This document shows, in pieces, positions 18,897-26,294 of a stretch of 64,000 bases of DNA. The notes under the pieces were generated by a model. It ran no database searches, was not told the DNA's origin, and saw only the letters and a list, made by a program, of their open reading frames with translations. This stretch comes from Bacteroidota bacterium. Lineage in GTDB: Bacteria; Bacteroidota; Ignavibacteria; Ignavibacteriales; Ignavibacteriaceae. Position numbers and translations under genes: made by a program. Position 1 is the stretch's first letter. The number at the start of each line of letters is the position of its first letter. The DNA is taken from NCBI GenBank assembly GCA_022708025.1, contig JAKIZM010000001.1:62001-126000 (forward strand), in the 5' to 3' direction.

Positions 18897-19700
18897 ATGA
18901 TTACTAAGGATACTAAAATATCAAAAATGCTGGCGCAGTATCCGCAAACACTTGAAGTGTTGATAAATTACAGTCCGAACTTTTCAAAACTCAATAACAA
19001 GATTTTGAGAAAGACTTTAGCAAGCAGGGTAAATGTTGAGCAGGCAGCAGGAATAGCAGGAGTAAATCTCATCCTGCTGCTAAATGAATTAAATAAGTCG
19101 ATAAATTCTGATGATGCTGTAACTGTTGACCAGGGAATTGCAGAAGAAGAAATGATAAATACTGATAAACCTGAAATACTTAAAAATGCAAATCCTGAAA
19201 AAATTCAGAAGTTTGATGTAAGACCGATAATTGATTCAGGTAAAGACCCGTTCCTGGAAATAATGGCTAAGATAAAATCCCTTGATGCTGATGAAGTTTT
19301 ACATCTGATAAATTCATTCGAACCAATTCCGCTTTATAGTGTTCTTGAAAAAAAAGGATATGATCACTGGACAGAAAAAGAAGGTAATGTATATAATGTC
19401 TTTTTCTTTAAGACTGCTGATGTTGATGAACAACAGAAAGAGGAAATCGAAACTCAGCAAGCTGAAGATGTTGAATATGAAAATATGATTGAACTTGATG
19501 TGCGACAGTTAGTTCCGCCTGAACCAATGATGAAGATTCTTGAGAACATTTCAAAAGTTGATGATAAAACTGTTATGATTGTTCATCATCACCGTGAACC
19601 AATGATGCTTTATCCCAAATTGGAAGAAAGAGGATATAAAGCAGTTACAAATAAAATTGAAGATAACTATTATAAAGTAGTTATTACAAAAAAAAGGTAA
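18897..19700 (+). CDS. DUF1858-DUF2249-DUF2249 protein
   Basis: Protein of 267 residues with three parts. Residues 1-68 match the DUF1858/ScdA-N-like helical domain (ITKDTKISKMLAQYPQTLEVL). A charged linker follows. A first DUF2249 unit covers about 102-175 (KFDVRPIIDSGKDPFLEI, LINSFEPIPLYSVLEKKGY). A second covers about 198-267 (LDVRQLVPPEPMMKILENI, VHHHREPMMLYPKLEERGY). The invariant Asp-Pro of the loop NDHDPMPL in the small paralogue is changed to SFEPIPL and HHREPMML here. Its position between a small DUF2249 protein and a haem-copper-oxidase-like protein suggests a sulfur- or metal-handling accessory role. This is unproven. Confidence 0.8.
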   Translation: MITKDTKISKMLAQYPQTLEVLINYSPNFSKLNNKILRKTLASRVNVEQAAGIAGVNLILLLNELNKSINSDDAVTVDQGIAEEEMINTDKPEILKNANPEKIQKFDVRPIIDSGKDPFLEIMAKIKSLDADEVLHLINSFEPIPLYSVLEKKGYDHWTEKEGNVYNVFFFKTADVDEQQKEEIETQQAEDVEYENMIELDVRQLVPPEPMMKILENISKVDDKTVMIVHHHREPMMLYPKLEERGYKAVTNKIEDNYYKVVITKKR

Positions 19701-19706
19701 CTGTAA

Positions 19707-20972
19707 ATGAGCGAGCCAACCTCAATAGTGTCTGCATATTCTCCTCCGTTCAGAATTGTATCAAAGTATTTTATTGCAGCGATAAGTTCATTTGTTCTTC
19801 TTAATCTTTTTTTGTTGCTTAATCATTCTTTTATTGCGGGTCATCATTTTAGCCCTAAAATACTGGCAATAACACACATTGCAACTCTTGGATGGGTAAC
19901 GATGATTATCTTTGGTGCATTATTTCAGTTAATACCGGTTGTGCTTGAAGTTAAGTTGTTCAGTGAAACACTTGCAGAAATTCAGTTCTGGATTTATATA
20001 GTTGGTGCGATAGGACTGGTTTACTGCTTTTGGACATTTACAACTGGAATGTATATGGACATTTCAGCCATTTTGTTAAATCTTGTTATGTATATTTTTT
20101 CATTTAATATAATTATGACTTTTACCAGAGTTAAAAACTGGAATATAACGGGATTATATCTTGGCGGCGCTATCTTCTATTTGATTGTTACTGCTATTGC
20201 CGGACTCTTACTTGCAATAAATCTCGGCACGCCGTATATCAAAATTGATCATCTTCAGTATTTAAGCCTTCACGCTCACGTTGCTATTATCGGCTGGGTT
20301 TCTATGGTTATAATGGGTGTTACTTACAAGCTGATTCCGATGTTTACTCTTTCACATGGATTTAAATTAACTTTTGCAAAGTGGGCTTTCTGGTTGATCA
20401 ATATCGGACTTCTTGGAATCAATACTATTTTTCATTATAAGGATACTACATTTTTATATTACGTTTTTATACCAATGATTGCACTTGGTATTTTATTTTT
20501 TCTTATTCAGGTTTATATGATTTTTCAAAAAAGAATGAGAAGAAAATTAGATATAGGATTAAAGTTTTCTTCTTATGCATATCTTATGTTAGCATTAACA
20601 ACTATCCTTGGATCTTTTATAGCATTTGTTGATTATGAAAACATTACCAATCTTACAATTATTTATGGTTATATGATAATCTTTGGATACTTGTCAATGC
20701 TGATTGTAGGACAAATGTATAAAGTAGTTCCGTTTCTTGTGTGGTATCATAAATACAGCAGCAAAGTAGGTCTGGAAAAAGTTCCGCTATTAAAAGAAAT
20801 GTTTAACGAAAAAATTGCATTATATGGTTTTTACTTTATGATGACAGCATTATTTGGTTCGCTTTTTTCACTTACATTCAGAAATGAAATCGGATTGGTT
20901 ATTTCTTTTTCATTAATGTTTTTAAGTTCACTGATCTTTTCATTTAACATGGTTACAATATTCAAAAGGTAA
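19707..20972 (+). CDS. Haem-copper-oxidase/NnrS-like polytopic membrane protein
   Basis: Protein of 421 residues, almost entirely hydrophobic helices (about 12). A motif recurs three times: H57 in ITHIATLGWVTMIIFGALF, H189-x-H191 in LSLHAHVAIIGWVSMVIMG, and a histidine-free copy IIFGYLSMLIVGQMYKVVP near 330. The H-x-H helix resembles the haem-ligand helix of NorB and cbb3 oxidase subunit I. I see no HPE or HH pair that would bind CuB or FeB, so it may bind haem without being a classical oxygen or NO reductase. NnrS, a haem and copper membrane protein of NO tolerance, is the other likely relative. It lies 6 bp after the DUF1858/DUF2249 gene. Role: probable membrane redox or NO-related protein, uncertain. 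Confidence 0.65.
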   Translation: MSEPTSIVSAYSPPFRIVSKYFIAAISSFVLLNLFLLLNHSFIAGHHFSPKILAITHIATLGWVTMIIFGALFQLIPVVLEVKLFSETLAEIQFWIYIVGAIGLVYCFWTFTTGMYMDISAILLNLVMYIFSFNIIMTFTRVKNWNITGLYLGGAIFYLIVTAIAGLLLAINLGTPYIKIDHLQYLSLHAHVAIIGWVSMVIMGVTYKLIPMFTLSHGFKLTFAKWAFWLINIGLLGINTIFHYKDTTFLYYVFIPMIALGILFFLIQVYMIFQKRMRRKLDIGLKFSSYAYLMLALTTILGSFIAFVDYENITNLTIIYGYMIIFGYLSMLIVGQMYKVVPFLVWYHKYSSKVGLEKVPLLKEMFNEKIALYGFYFMMTALFGSLFSLTFRNEIGLVISFSLMFLSSLIFSFNMVTIFKR

Positions 20973-20976
20973 AACT

Positions 20977-21279
20977 ATGAAAAGTAAAGAAGAAATTTTA
21001 AAAGTACTTAAAAATGTCATCGATCCGGAAGTTGGAATAAACATTGTTGATCTTGGTTTGGTTTATGAGATTGAATCAACTGAAGATTATAATAAGATAA
21101 CAATGACTTTGACAACTCCCGGCTGCCCGATGCATAGCAGTATAACAAACTGGGTAGAAACTGCTGTTAGGCAGATAGATCCTGAAAAGAATGTTATAGT
21201 AAATTTAGTTTGGCAGCCGCCATGGACTCCCGATAAAATGAGTCCTGAGGCAAAACAAGAATTATTTGAAAGGAATTAA
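20977..21279 (+). CDS. MIP18/SufT-like (DUF59) iron-sulfur assembly protein
   Basis: Protein of 100 residues with the DUF59 signature DPEVGINIVDLGLVYEI near 17-33 and TTPGCPMHSSI near 46-56, with the conserved cysteine. Family members (SufT, PaaD, MIP18) help load Fe-S clusters into client proteins. The gene sits 4 bp after the oxidase-like gene and 3 bp before a second membrane protein, so it is probably a maturation factor for a metalloprotein of this operon, perhaps the ferredoxin two genes on. Confidence 0.88.
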   Translation: MKSKEEILKVLKNVIDPEVGINIVDLGLVYEIESTEDYNKITMTLTTPGCPMHSSITNWVETAVRQIDPEKNVIVNLVWQPPWTPDKMSPEAKQELFERN

Positions 21280-21282
21280 ATA

Positions 21283-21738
21283 GTGTTCACAACAGTCAGA
21301 TATTTTGTTAAAACAAGTTTGGCTTTTCTTGTGATTGGCATATTGGCAGGATTACATATGTCAATCTCAAAGTACGTTTCAGAAATCGGATATACACAGG
21401 AATTTGTTTCAGCACATACTCACATTATTCTTGTCGGATCAGTAATGATGATGATTATGGGCGTTGCGCTGTGGTTTTTTCCGAGAGCTGAAAAAAGTGA
21501 TAAAAAATATAATCCCGATTTAATCTGGGTTACTTATTGGATGATCACAATTGCAACGGCTCTTAGATTTGTAATGCAAATTATTGCATCTTACTTTTAT
21601 ATCTCATGGGTAAATATTGCGGTAGCAGTATTTTCATCCTTCCAGGTTTTAGCAATGATATTATTCTTCTATTCAATGTGGGGAAGAATAAGAGCTGTTG
21701 GAAGCCAGCATCGTGAAGCGAAAGGAGAAAGATTTTAA
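21283..21738 (+). CDS. Small haem-copper-oxidase-like four-helix membrane protein
   Basis: Protein of 151 residues starting at GTG 21283, with GAAAGGAA upstream. Four membrane helices are visible. H25 lies in the first helix and H45-x-H47 in SAHTHIILVGSVMMMIMGV, followed by ALWFFPRAEK. The H-x-H-x4-G pattern repeats that of the 421-residue protein two genes upstream and resembles a fragment of cbb3 or NO reductase subunit I. The two may assemble together in the membrane and bind haem. It overlaps the ferredoxin gene by one base, which indicates tight co-translation. No catalytic assignment is justified. Confidence 0.65.
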   Translation: MFTTVRYFVKTSLAFLVIGILAGLHMSISKYVSEIGYTQEFVSAHTHIILVGSVMMMIMGVALWFFPRAEKSDKKYNPDLIWVTYWMITIATALRFVMQIIASYFYISWVNIAVAVFSSFQVLAMILFFYSMWGRIRAVGSQHREAKGERF

Positions 21739-21980
21739 TGTCAATGTTAATTAATGATGATTGTATTAACTGTGCTGCGTGTGCCGCTGAATGTCCGGAA
21801 TCGGCAATATTTATTGCACAGGGTAACGGACAATTTTATAATTATGGATTTCAACCGTTATCAACAGAACATTACTTTATTTTACCGGAGATTTGTAATG
21901 AGTGTGCAGATTTAGATGAAGTAAAATGTATCTCTGTTTGTCCAATGGATGCAATTGAAATAAATAATAATCTTATTTGA
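21738..21980 (+). CDS. 2[4Fe-4S] ferredoxin-type protein
   Basis: Protein of 80 residues with two cluster motifs: CINCAACAAECP (C-x2-C-x2-C-x3-C-P) and CNECADLDEVKCISVCP (C-x2-C-x7-C-x3-C-P). The longer second spacing is typical of Alvin-type ferredoxins. It should carry two [4Fe-4S] clusters and pass electrons at low potential, plausibly between the flavoprotein downstream and the membrane proteins upstream. The start codon overlaps the preceding stop. Confidence 0.9.
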   Translation: MSMLINDDCINCAACAAECPESAIFIAQGNGQFYNYGFQPLSTEHYFILPEICNECADLDEVKCISVCPMDAIEINNNLI

Positions 21981-21993
21981 ACTTTGATTTGAA

Positions 21994-23400
21994 ATGACAG
22001 GTTTATTGGAAGAAAATATTGATAAGATTTTAGATGGTTTTATGGCAATCGAATATAAAGATCATAATGATATCTTTGCCAGAGAGCACTATAAAGAAAT
22101 ATTTACAAAAATATTTCCTTTACATGATGATGGATTGAAAAATAAAACATTATTATCTGAATCAAGCGCTGTTACTTCCGAACAACTGAAAAAGAATATT
22201 GTTGTAATAGGTGCTGGTTATGGCGGGCTTACTGCAGCACTAAGACTGGAAAAATTATTCAGAAAGTCTTTTGATTATAAAATTCATCTTATAGATAAAA
22301 ACCCCTATCATACCCTGAAAACAAGACTGCACGAAGCTGCTGTTCGTAATACTGAAGTTACAATTCCTTTGGACAGAATATTAAAAAATAAGGATATAAC
22401 ATTTTATCTCGGTGAAGTTAATTTTATAGATGTGGAGAACAGAATTGTTCACATTTCAGATGATATTGAAGAGAAAAGGCTGTTATTTGACTTTTTGGTA
22501 ATTGCTATCGGCAGTAAAATTAATTTTTACAACATAGCAGGTATGAAAGAAAATTCATTTCCTCTTCAGACTATTCTGGATGCGGATTTGATTTATGAAC
22601 ACATTTCCAAAATTTGTGCATCAACAGCTTCAGAAAGTAATGAAGACAGAAGAAAACAGAATTTAAGATTTGTAATTGGTGGCGGAGGTTTATCAGGAGT
22701 TGAGTTTGCGGGTGAATTGGCTGATCATGCGGCTAAATGTATTACTAACTATGGACTTAATAAAAATGAGATTGAAATAATAATAATTGAAGCTGCTGAG
22801 CGTTTGGTTCCTTTTATGGATAAAGAATTTTCTGAACGGGTAGAAAAAAAACTGATTGAAAAAGGTATAAAAATTCTAAAGGGATCAAAAATTATTGAGC
22901 GCACAAATGATCAAATAATATTATCAGATGGAACTGTTATTCAATCTGGAAATTTTATCTGGACTGGCGGGATACGAATATCGGACTTATTAAAAAACAG
23001 CGGGTTGCAAACAGGTCCGGCCGGTAAAGTAATGGTCAACAAGTTTTTGCAATCGGAAGATGATAAACAGATTTATGCAATTGGTGATAGTGCGAATGCG
23101 ATAAATCCGGTTACTAATAAACCGGTTCCTGCTGCTGCACAATTTGCTCTGCAGCAAGGCAGATTGGTTGCAAAGAATATTTTTTCAGAGGTAACGAAAA
23201 AAAATATGGAACAATATCAACCCAAAGTAATGGGTGAAGTTGTAAGTTTGGGCAGACATCTGGCTGTTGGCTGGCTGGCATTGCCTTTTATAAAGAAAGT
23301 TACCTTTGTGGGTTTTTTGGCAAATCTTCTTAAGGCTGCGATTAAAGAAAAACATGTTTTACTTTTGAGGAAAGAAAGTCGTAATTGGATAAGATACTAA
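21994..23400 (+). CDS. NDH-2-like NAD(P)H:acceptor flavoprotein
   Basis: Protein of 468 residues. The FAD-binding motif GAGYGG is at 73-78 (IVVIGAGYGGLTAALRL), the NAD(P)H-binding motif GGGGLSGVEFAGEL near 229-242 and the second FAD contact IYAIGDSANA near 356-365. The body matches type II NADH dehydrogenases, which oxidise NADH at the membrane surface without pumping protons. An extra 65-residue N-terminal helical segment precedes the FAD domain. The C-terminus (VTFVGFLANLLKAAIKEKH) is amphipathic and may be the membrane anchor. It is the last gene of the operon and could feed electrons to the ferredoxin or the oxidase-like proteins. Confidence 0.88.
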   Translation: MTGLLEENIDKILDGFMAIEYKDHNDIFAREHYKEIFTKIFPLHDDGLKNKTLLSESSAVTSEQLKKNIVVIGAGYGGLTAALRLEKLFRKSFDYKIHLIDKNPYHTLKTRLHEAAVRNTEVTIPLDRILKNKDITFYLGEVNFIDVENRIVHISDDIEEKRLLFDFLVIAIGSKINFYNIAGMKENSFPLQTILDADLIYEHISKICASTASESNEDRRKQNLRFVIGGGGLSGVEFAGELADHAAKCITNYGLNKNEIEIIIIEAAERLVPFMDKEFSERVEKKLIEKGIKILKGSKIIERTNDQIILSDGTVIQSGNFIWTGGIRISDLLKNSGLQTGPAGKVMVNKFLQSEDDKQIYAIGDSANAINPVTNKPVPAAAQFALQQGRLVAKNIFSEVTKKNMEQYQPKVMGEVVSLGRHLAVGWLALPFIKKVTFVGFLANLLKAAIKEKHVLLLRKESRNWIRY

Positions 23401-23528
23401 GTGATAAAAAAATAAACTCTGAATAGATTTATAATTTTGATCGCAGCTTTGCTTATTAATTTATGCAAGCATAGTAGCTTAAATTAAGAAAACATAAAAT
23501 CATTTATAAAAATAAATAATGAGATAAA

Positions 23529-23834
23529 ATGGATACAATACAGGAAAAGATATTACCTAAACTATTGCTTTTGGATAAGAAAGATCAGCATAAAGTATTA
23601 AGGGTTACTGGTGAAGCGGGAATGAGTATGCCTGAACATATCAGCACGAAGGAAGCAGTTGTAATTATTCAGGAAGGTGAAGCAACTTTTGAAATTGATC
23701 ATAAGAATTACAACTTAAAAAAAGATGATGTGTTTATAATTCCTGCTGGTGCAAAGCATAAGCTGGATATTCAAAGCAATTTTCAAGCTGTTGTTATTAT
23801 GGATATTGATTCACAAATTGAATTTATTAATTAA
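23529..23834 (+). CDS. Small cupin protein
   Basis: Protein of 101 residues with a single cupin barrel: VVIIQEGEATFEI and DVFIIPAGAKHKLDI. The metal-ligand set is incomplete: the first motif lacks the H-x-H pair and only one histidine follows PAGA. It lies 12 bp before the RIC gene and is probably co-transcribed. Such small cupins often sit beside denitrification genes; their function is unknown. Confidence 0.75.
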   Translation: MDTIQEKILPKLLLLDKKDQHKVLRVTGEAGMSMPEHISTKEAVVIIQEGEATFEIDHKNYNLKKDDVFIIPAGAKHKLDIQSNFQAVVIMDIDSQIEFIN

Positions 23835-23846
23835 AAAGGAAGCATA

Positions 23847-24578
23847 ATGAATAATTACTTATCAAAATCTATCGGTAGTATTGTTGCGGATGATTTTCGA
23901 ACTGCAACTATTTTTAATAAATATAAAATTGATTTCTGTTGTAATGGACATAAAAACTTTGGTGAAGTTTGTGAAGCTAAAAAAATTGATATTGATGCGC
24001 TTACAAATGAACTGGACTCTGTGATAAATTCAACCCAGAAAGCAAATGTTGATTTTCAATCCTGGCCATTGGATTTACTTGCAGATTATATCGAAAAGAA
24101 ACATCATCGTTATATTGAACAGCGATCACCGGAAATAAAAGCATATCTTGATAAACTTTGCAAGGTTCACGGAAATAATCATCCTGAACTTTTTAAGATT
24201 AACGAATTGTTTAGTGAAGGTGCTGGTGAACTAGCACAACATATGAAAAAGGAAGAATTAATGTTGTTTCCTAAGATTAAAGGGCTTGTAAAGTTAGTTG
24301 AAAAAAATGACTCGGAAGCAAATAAAAAACCAGGTTCTGTTTCTACAATAGTGCAGGCAATGATTGCTGAACATGAAAATGAAGGTGTACGTTTTAAGCA
24401 AATAGCTCAATTAACAGATAATTATTCTGTACCTGCTGATGGCTGCAGTACATACAATGTAACTTTTTCTTTATTAAAAGAATTTGAAGAAGATCTGTAT
24501 ATGCACATTCATTTGGAAAACAATATTCTTTTCCCGGGCACAATTGAACTTGAAAAGAAAGTTAATCAAGCTGTTTGA
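23847..24578 (+). CDS. ric: RIC/ScdA/YtfE di-iron Fe-S cluster repair protein
   Basis: Protein of 243 residues. The N-terminal ScdA-type domain ends with DFCCNGH (Cys31-Cys32). The C-terminal hemerythrin-like four-helix domain shows spaced His/Glu residues (KKHHRYIEQ, GAGELAQHMKKEELMLFP, IAEHENEG, YMHIHLENNILFP). Family members hold a di-iron centre and restore Fe-S clusters damaged by NO or oxidants. It follows a cupin and stands next to the DUF2249 operon, which fits a nitrosative stress role. AAAGGAAGC precedes the ATG. Confidence 0.95.
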   Translation: MNNYLSKSIGSIVADDFRTATIFNKYKIDFCCNGHKNFGEVCEAKKIDIDALTNELDSVINSTQKANVDFQSWPLDLLADYIEKKHHRYIEQRSPEIKAYLDKLCKVHGNNHPELFKINELFSEGAGELAQHMKKEELMLFPKIKGLVKLVEKNDSEANKKPGSVSTIVQAMIAEHENEGVRFKQIAQLTDNYSVPADGCSTYNVTFSLLKEFEEDLYMHIHLENNILFPGTIELEKKVNQAV

Positions 24579-24608
24579 TTAATGGAATTGAATTACTGAG
24601 TTAGATTA

Positions 24609-24634
24609 GTATAATTTCAGTAAAAATATTATAC
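24609..24634. promoter_or_regulatory. Inverted repeat before the first AhpD-like gene
   Basis: GTATAAT (24609-24615) and ATTATAC (24628-24634) form a perfect 7-bp dyad with a 12-bp spacer, 12 bp before the ATG at 24646. It could be an operator, or chance in AT-rich DNA. Confidence 0.3.
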
Positions 24635-24645
24635 ATAAAAAAGAG

Positions 24646-25110
24646 ATGAGAATTAATTGGTATAAAACATCGCCTGAAGGCTATAAAGCTATGCTTGAAC
24701 TGGAAAAAGTTGTTCATAAAAGCAGTCTTGATCCGAAGTTATTGGAGCTTATAAAAACCAGGGCATCGCAAATAAATGGTTGTGCACATTGTCTGGAAAT
24801 GCACACCAAAGATGCAATCGCAATTGGTGAAAGCGAACAAAGATTATTTGTGGTTGCTGCGTGGAGAGAAGCGCCATCATTTTATTCTGAAAAGGAAAGG
24901 GTTGCTTTAGCGTGGTGTGAATCTCTGACTAATATTTCATCAAAAGGTGCCCCGGAAAATCTTTATAAAGAACTGCAAAAACATTTTACTGATAAAGAAA
25001 TTGTAGAATTAACTCTTGCAATTATTGCAATTAATGGCTGGAACAGATTAGCAGTCTCTTTCCATTCTGAAGTAGGGAATTATGTTTCGAATCGAAGTAA
25101 GACTAAGTGA
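24646..25110 (+). CDS. AhpD-like/carboxymuconolactone decarboxylase family protein (copy 1)
   Basis: Protein of 154 residues with the AhpD-type redox motif INGCAHCLEMHTKDA (Cys46, Cys49, His53) and the helix REAPSFYSEKERVALAWCE. Family members with this C-x2-C-x3-H motif use it as a redox-active dithiol, for example as peroxidase partners. The closest relatives are general alkylhydroperoxidase-like proteins. A second copy at 25786-26247 is roughly three-quarters identical by eye, so the pair arose by duplication. It lies downstream of the RIC gene with its own short leader. Confidence 0.88.
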   Translation: MRINWYKTSPEGYKAMLELEKVVHKSSLDPKLLELIKTRASQINGCAHCLEMHTKDAIAIGESEQRLFVVAAWREAPSFYSEKERVALAWCESLTNISSKGAPENLYKELQKHFTDKEIVELTLAIIAINGWNRLAVSFHSEVGNYVSNRSKTK

Positions 25111-25224
25111 CTTTTACAACTTGCTGCATCGTTAAGCGTTCGTTTTGTGACTCAACTCAATAAAGATTTAACACTTTAGAATTAGTTTACATTACAATAA
25201 TTAATCAATCACAGGGAATAAAAA

Positions 25225-25605
25225 ATGGCTGCACACAAAAGACCATCGTTAAAAGAAAGGGCTTTGACAGGTCCTTTATTATTTTTCTCACTTGATAAAG
25301 AAATCAAGAAACTAAAAGCTGAGTCAAAGTTAGAAAAAGGTGACCGCAATGCAATCACTCTTCAGAAGAGTTCAGAAATGAGGGTTGTATTAATATCAAT
25401 GCGTAAAGGTGCTTCATTGAATAAACATAAAGTTGAAGGACCAATAACATTGTTTGTATTATCCGGAAAGATACAGTTTATTGCCGGCGAGAGCAGCATA
25501 AATTTAAGTAAAAACGGTTATATCGTTCTTGAAGAAACGATTAAGCATGATGTAGTTGCAAAAGAAGATGCACTATTTTTGCTGACTATAATTCAGCCGA
25601 AATAA
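25225..25605 (+). CDS. Cupin domain protein
   Basis: Protein of 126 residues. A basic N-terminal segment (residues 1-35) precedes a single cupin barrel with LNKHKVEGPITLFVLSGKIQF and GYIVLEETIKHDVVAKE. One histidine is present in each motif, so metal binding is possible but weak. It stands between two AhpD-like genes. No function can be named beyond the fold. Confidence 0.75.
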   Translation: MAAHKRPSLKERALTGPLLFFSLDKEIKKLKAESKLEKGDRNAITLQKSSEMRVVLISMRKGASLNKHKVEGPITLFVLSGKIQFIAGESSINLSKNGYIVLEETIKHDVVAKEDALFLLTIIQPK

Positions 25606-25736
25606 TAGATTATAAATAGTAATTAGCTTTTTTGAATGACCAAAGATTGAGTTTTTTTTTGTTTCGACAAAGAGTGTAATAATAATTATCAATCTTTGAT
25701 ATAAAATTATTCATTCAAAAAATTAGAAAGTAAAAT

Positions 25737-25756
25737 TGTGATAATATTTTATCACA
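25737..25756. promoter_or_regulatory. Operator-like palindrome TGTGATAA-TATT-TTATCACA
   Basis: A perfect 8-bp inverted repeat with a 4-bp spacer, centred 40 bp before the ATG at 25786. It resembles a regulator site with CRP-like half-sites (TGTGA/TCACA) but wider spacing than the E. coli CRP site (N10 instead of N6). An Rrf2-type or Crp-type protein might bind it. Confidence 0.55.
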
Positions 25757-25785
25757 TATAATATTTGTTTGAAAGGAGATTAAAG

Positions 25786-26247
25786 ATGAGATTAGATTGG
25801 GCAAAGGTTTCGCCGGATGCATTAAAAGCTATGATGGCAGTACAAGGATTTACTGATAAAAGCTCTCTTGATCATAAATTAATAGAACTGATAAAGATCA
25901 GATCTTCACAAATAAACGGATGTGCTTATTGTCTGGATATGCATACAAAAGATGCAATCGCAATAGGTGAAAGTGAACAAAGATTACATGTTGTTGCCGC
26001 TTGGAGAGAAGCTCCCTTTTACTCAGAACAGGAAAGAGTTGCTTTAGGTTGGTGTGAATCACTAACAGAGATTTCTTCAAAGGGTGCACCTGAAAATCTT
26101 TTTAAGGAATTACAGAAACATTTTACTGATGAACAGATCGTCGAATTAACCCTTGCTATTATTGTAATCAATGGCTGGAATCGTTTGGCAGTAGGTTTTG
26201 AATCTGAAGTCGGAGGTTATGTTTCTAACCGTAAACCCGGTAAATAA
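25786..26247 (+). CDS. AhpD-like/carboxymuconolactone decarboxylase family protein (copy 2)
   Basis: Protein of 153 residues, read from the ATG at 25786 because AAGGAGA at 25773-25779 is well placed; a TTG at 25765 lies before that site. The motif INGCAYCLDMHTKDA (Cys46, Cys49, His53) matches copy 1 exactly in position, and the two proteins align almost end to end with one single-residue gap. The conserved dithiol suggests a redox or peroxidase-linked function. It is followed 47 bp later by an FAD/NAD(P)H reductase that could reduce it. Confidence 0.88.
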   Translation: MRLDWAKVSPDALKAMMAVQGFTDKSSLDHKLIELIKIRSSQINGCAYCLDMHTKDAIAIGESEQRLHVVAAWREAPFYSEQERVALGWCESLTEISSKGAPENLFKELQKHFTDEQIVELTLAIIVINGWNRLAVGFESEVGGYVSNRKPGK

Positions 26248-26294
26248 AAAACTTAAAATAATATTTTAAACAGTTTAATTATCAGGGAGAAAAA

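Noticed and set aside
19707-20972. Call as a true NO reductase or cbb3 oxidase subunit
   Set aside because: The H-x-H helix is there but the CuB/FeB histidines and their usual helix order are not seen, so only a family-like label is justified.
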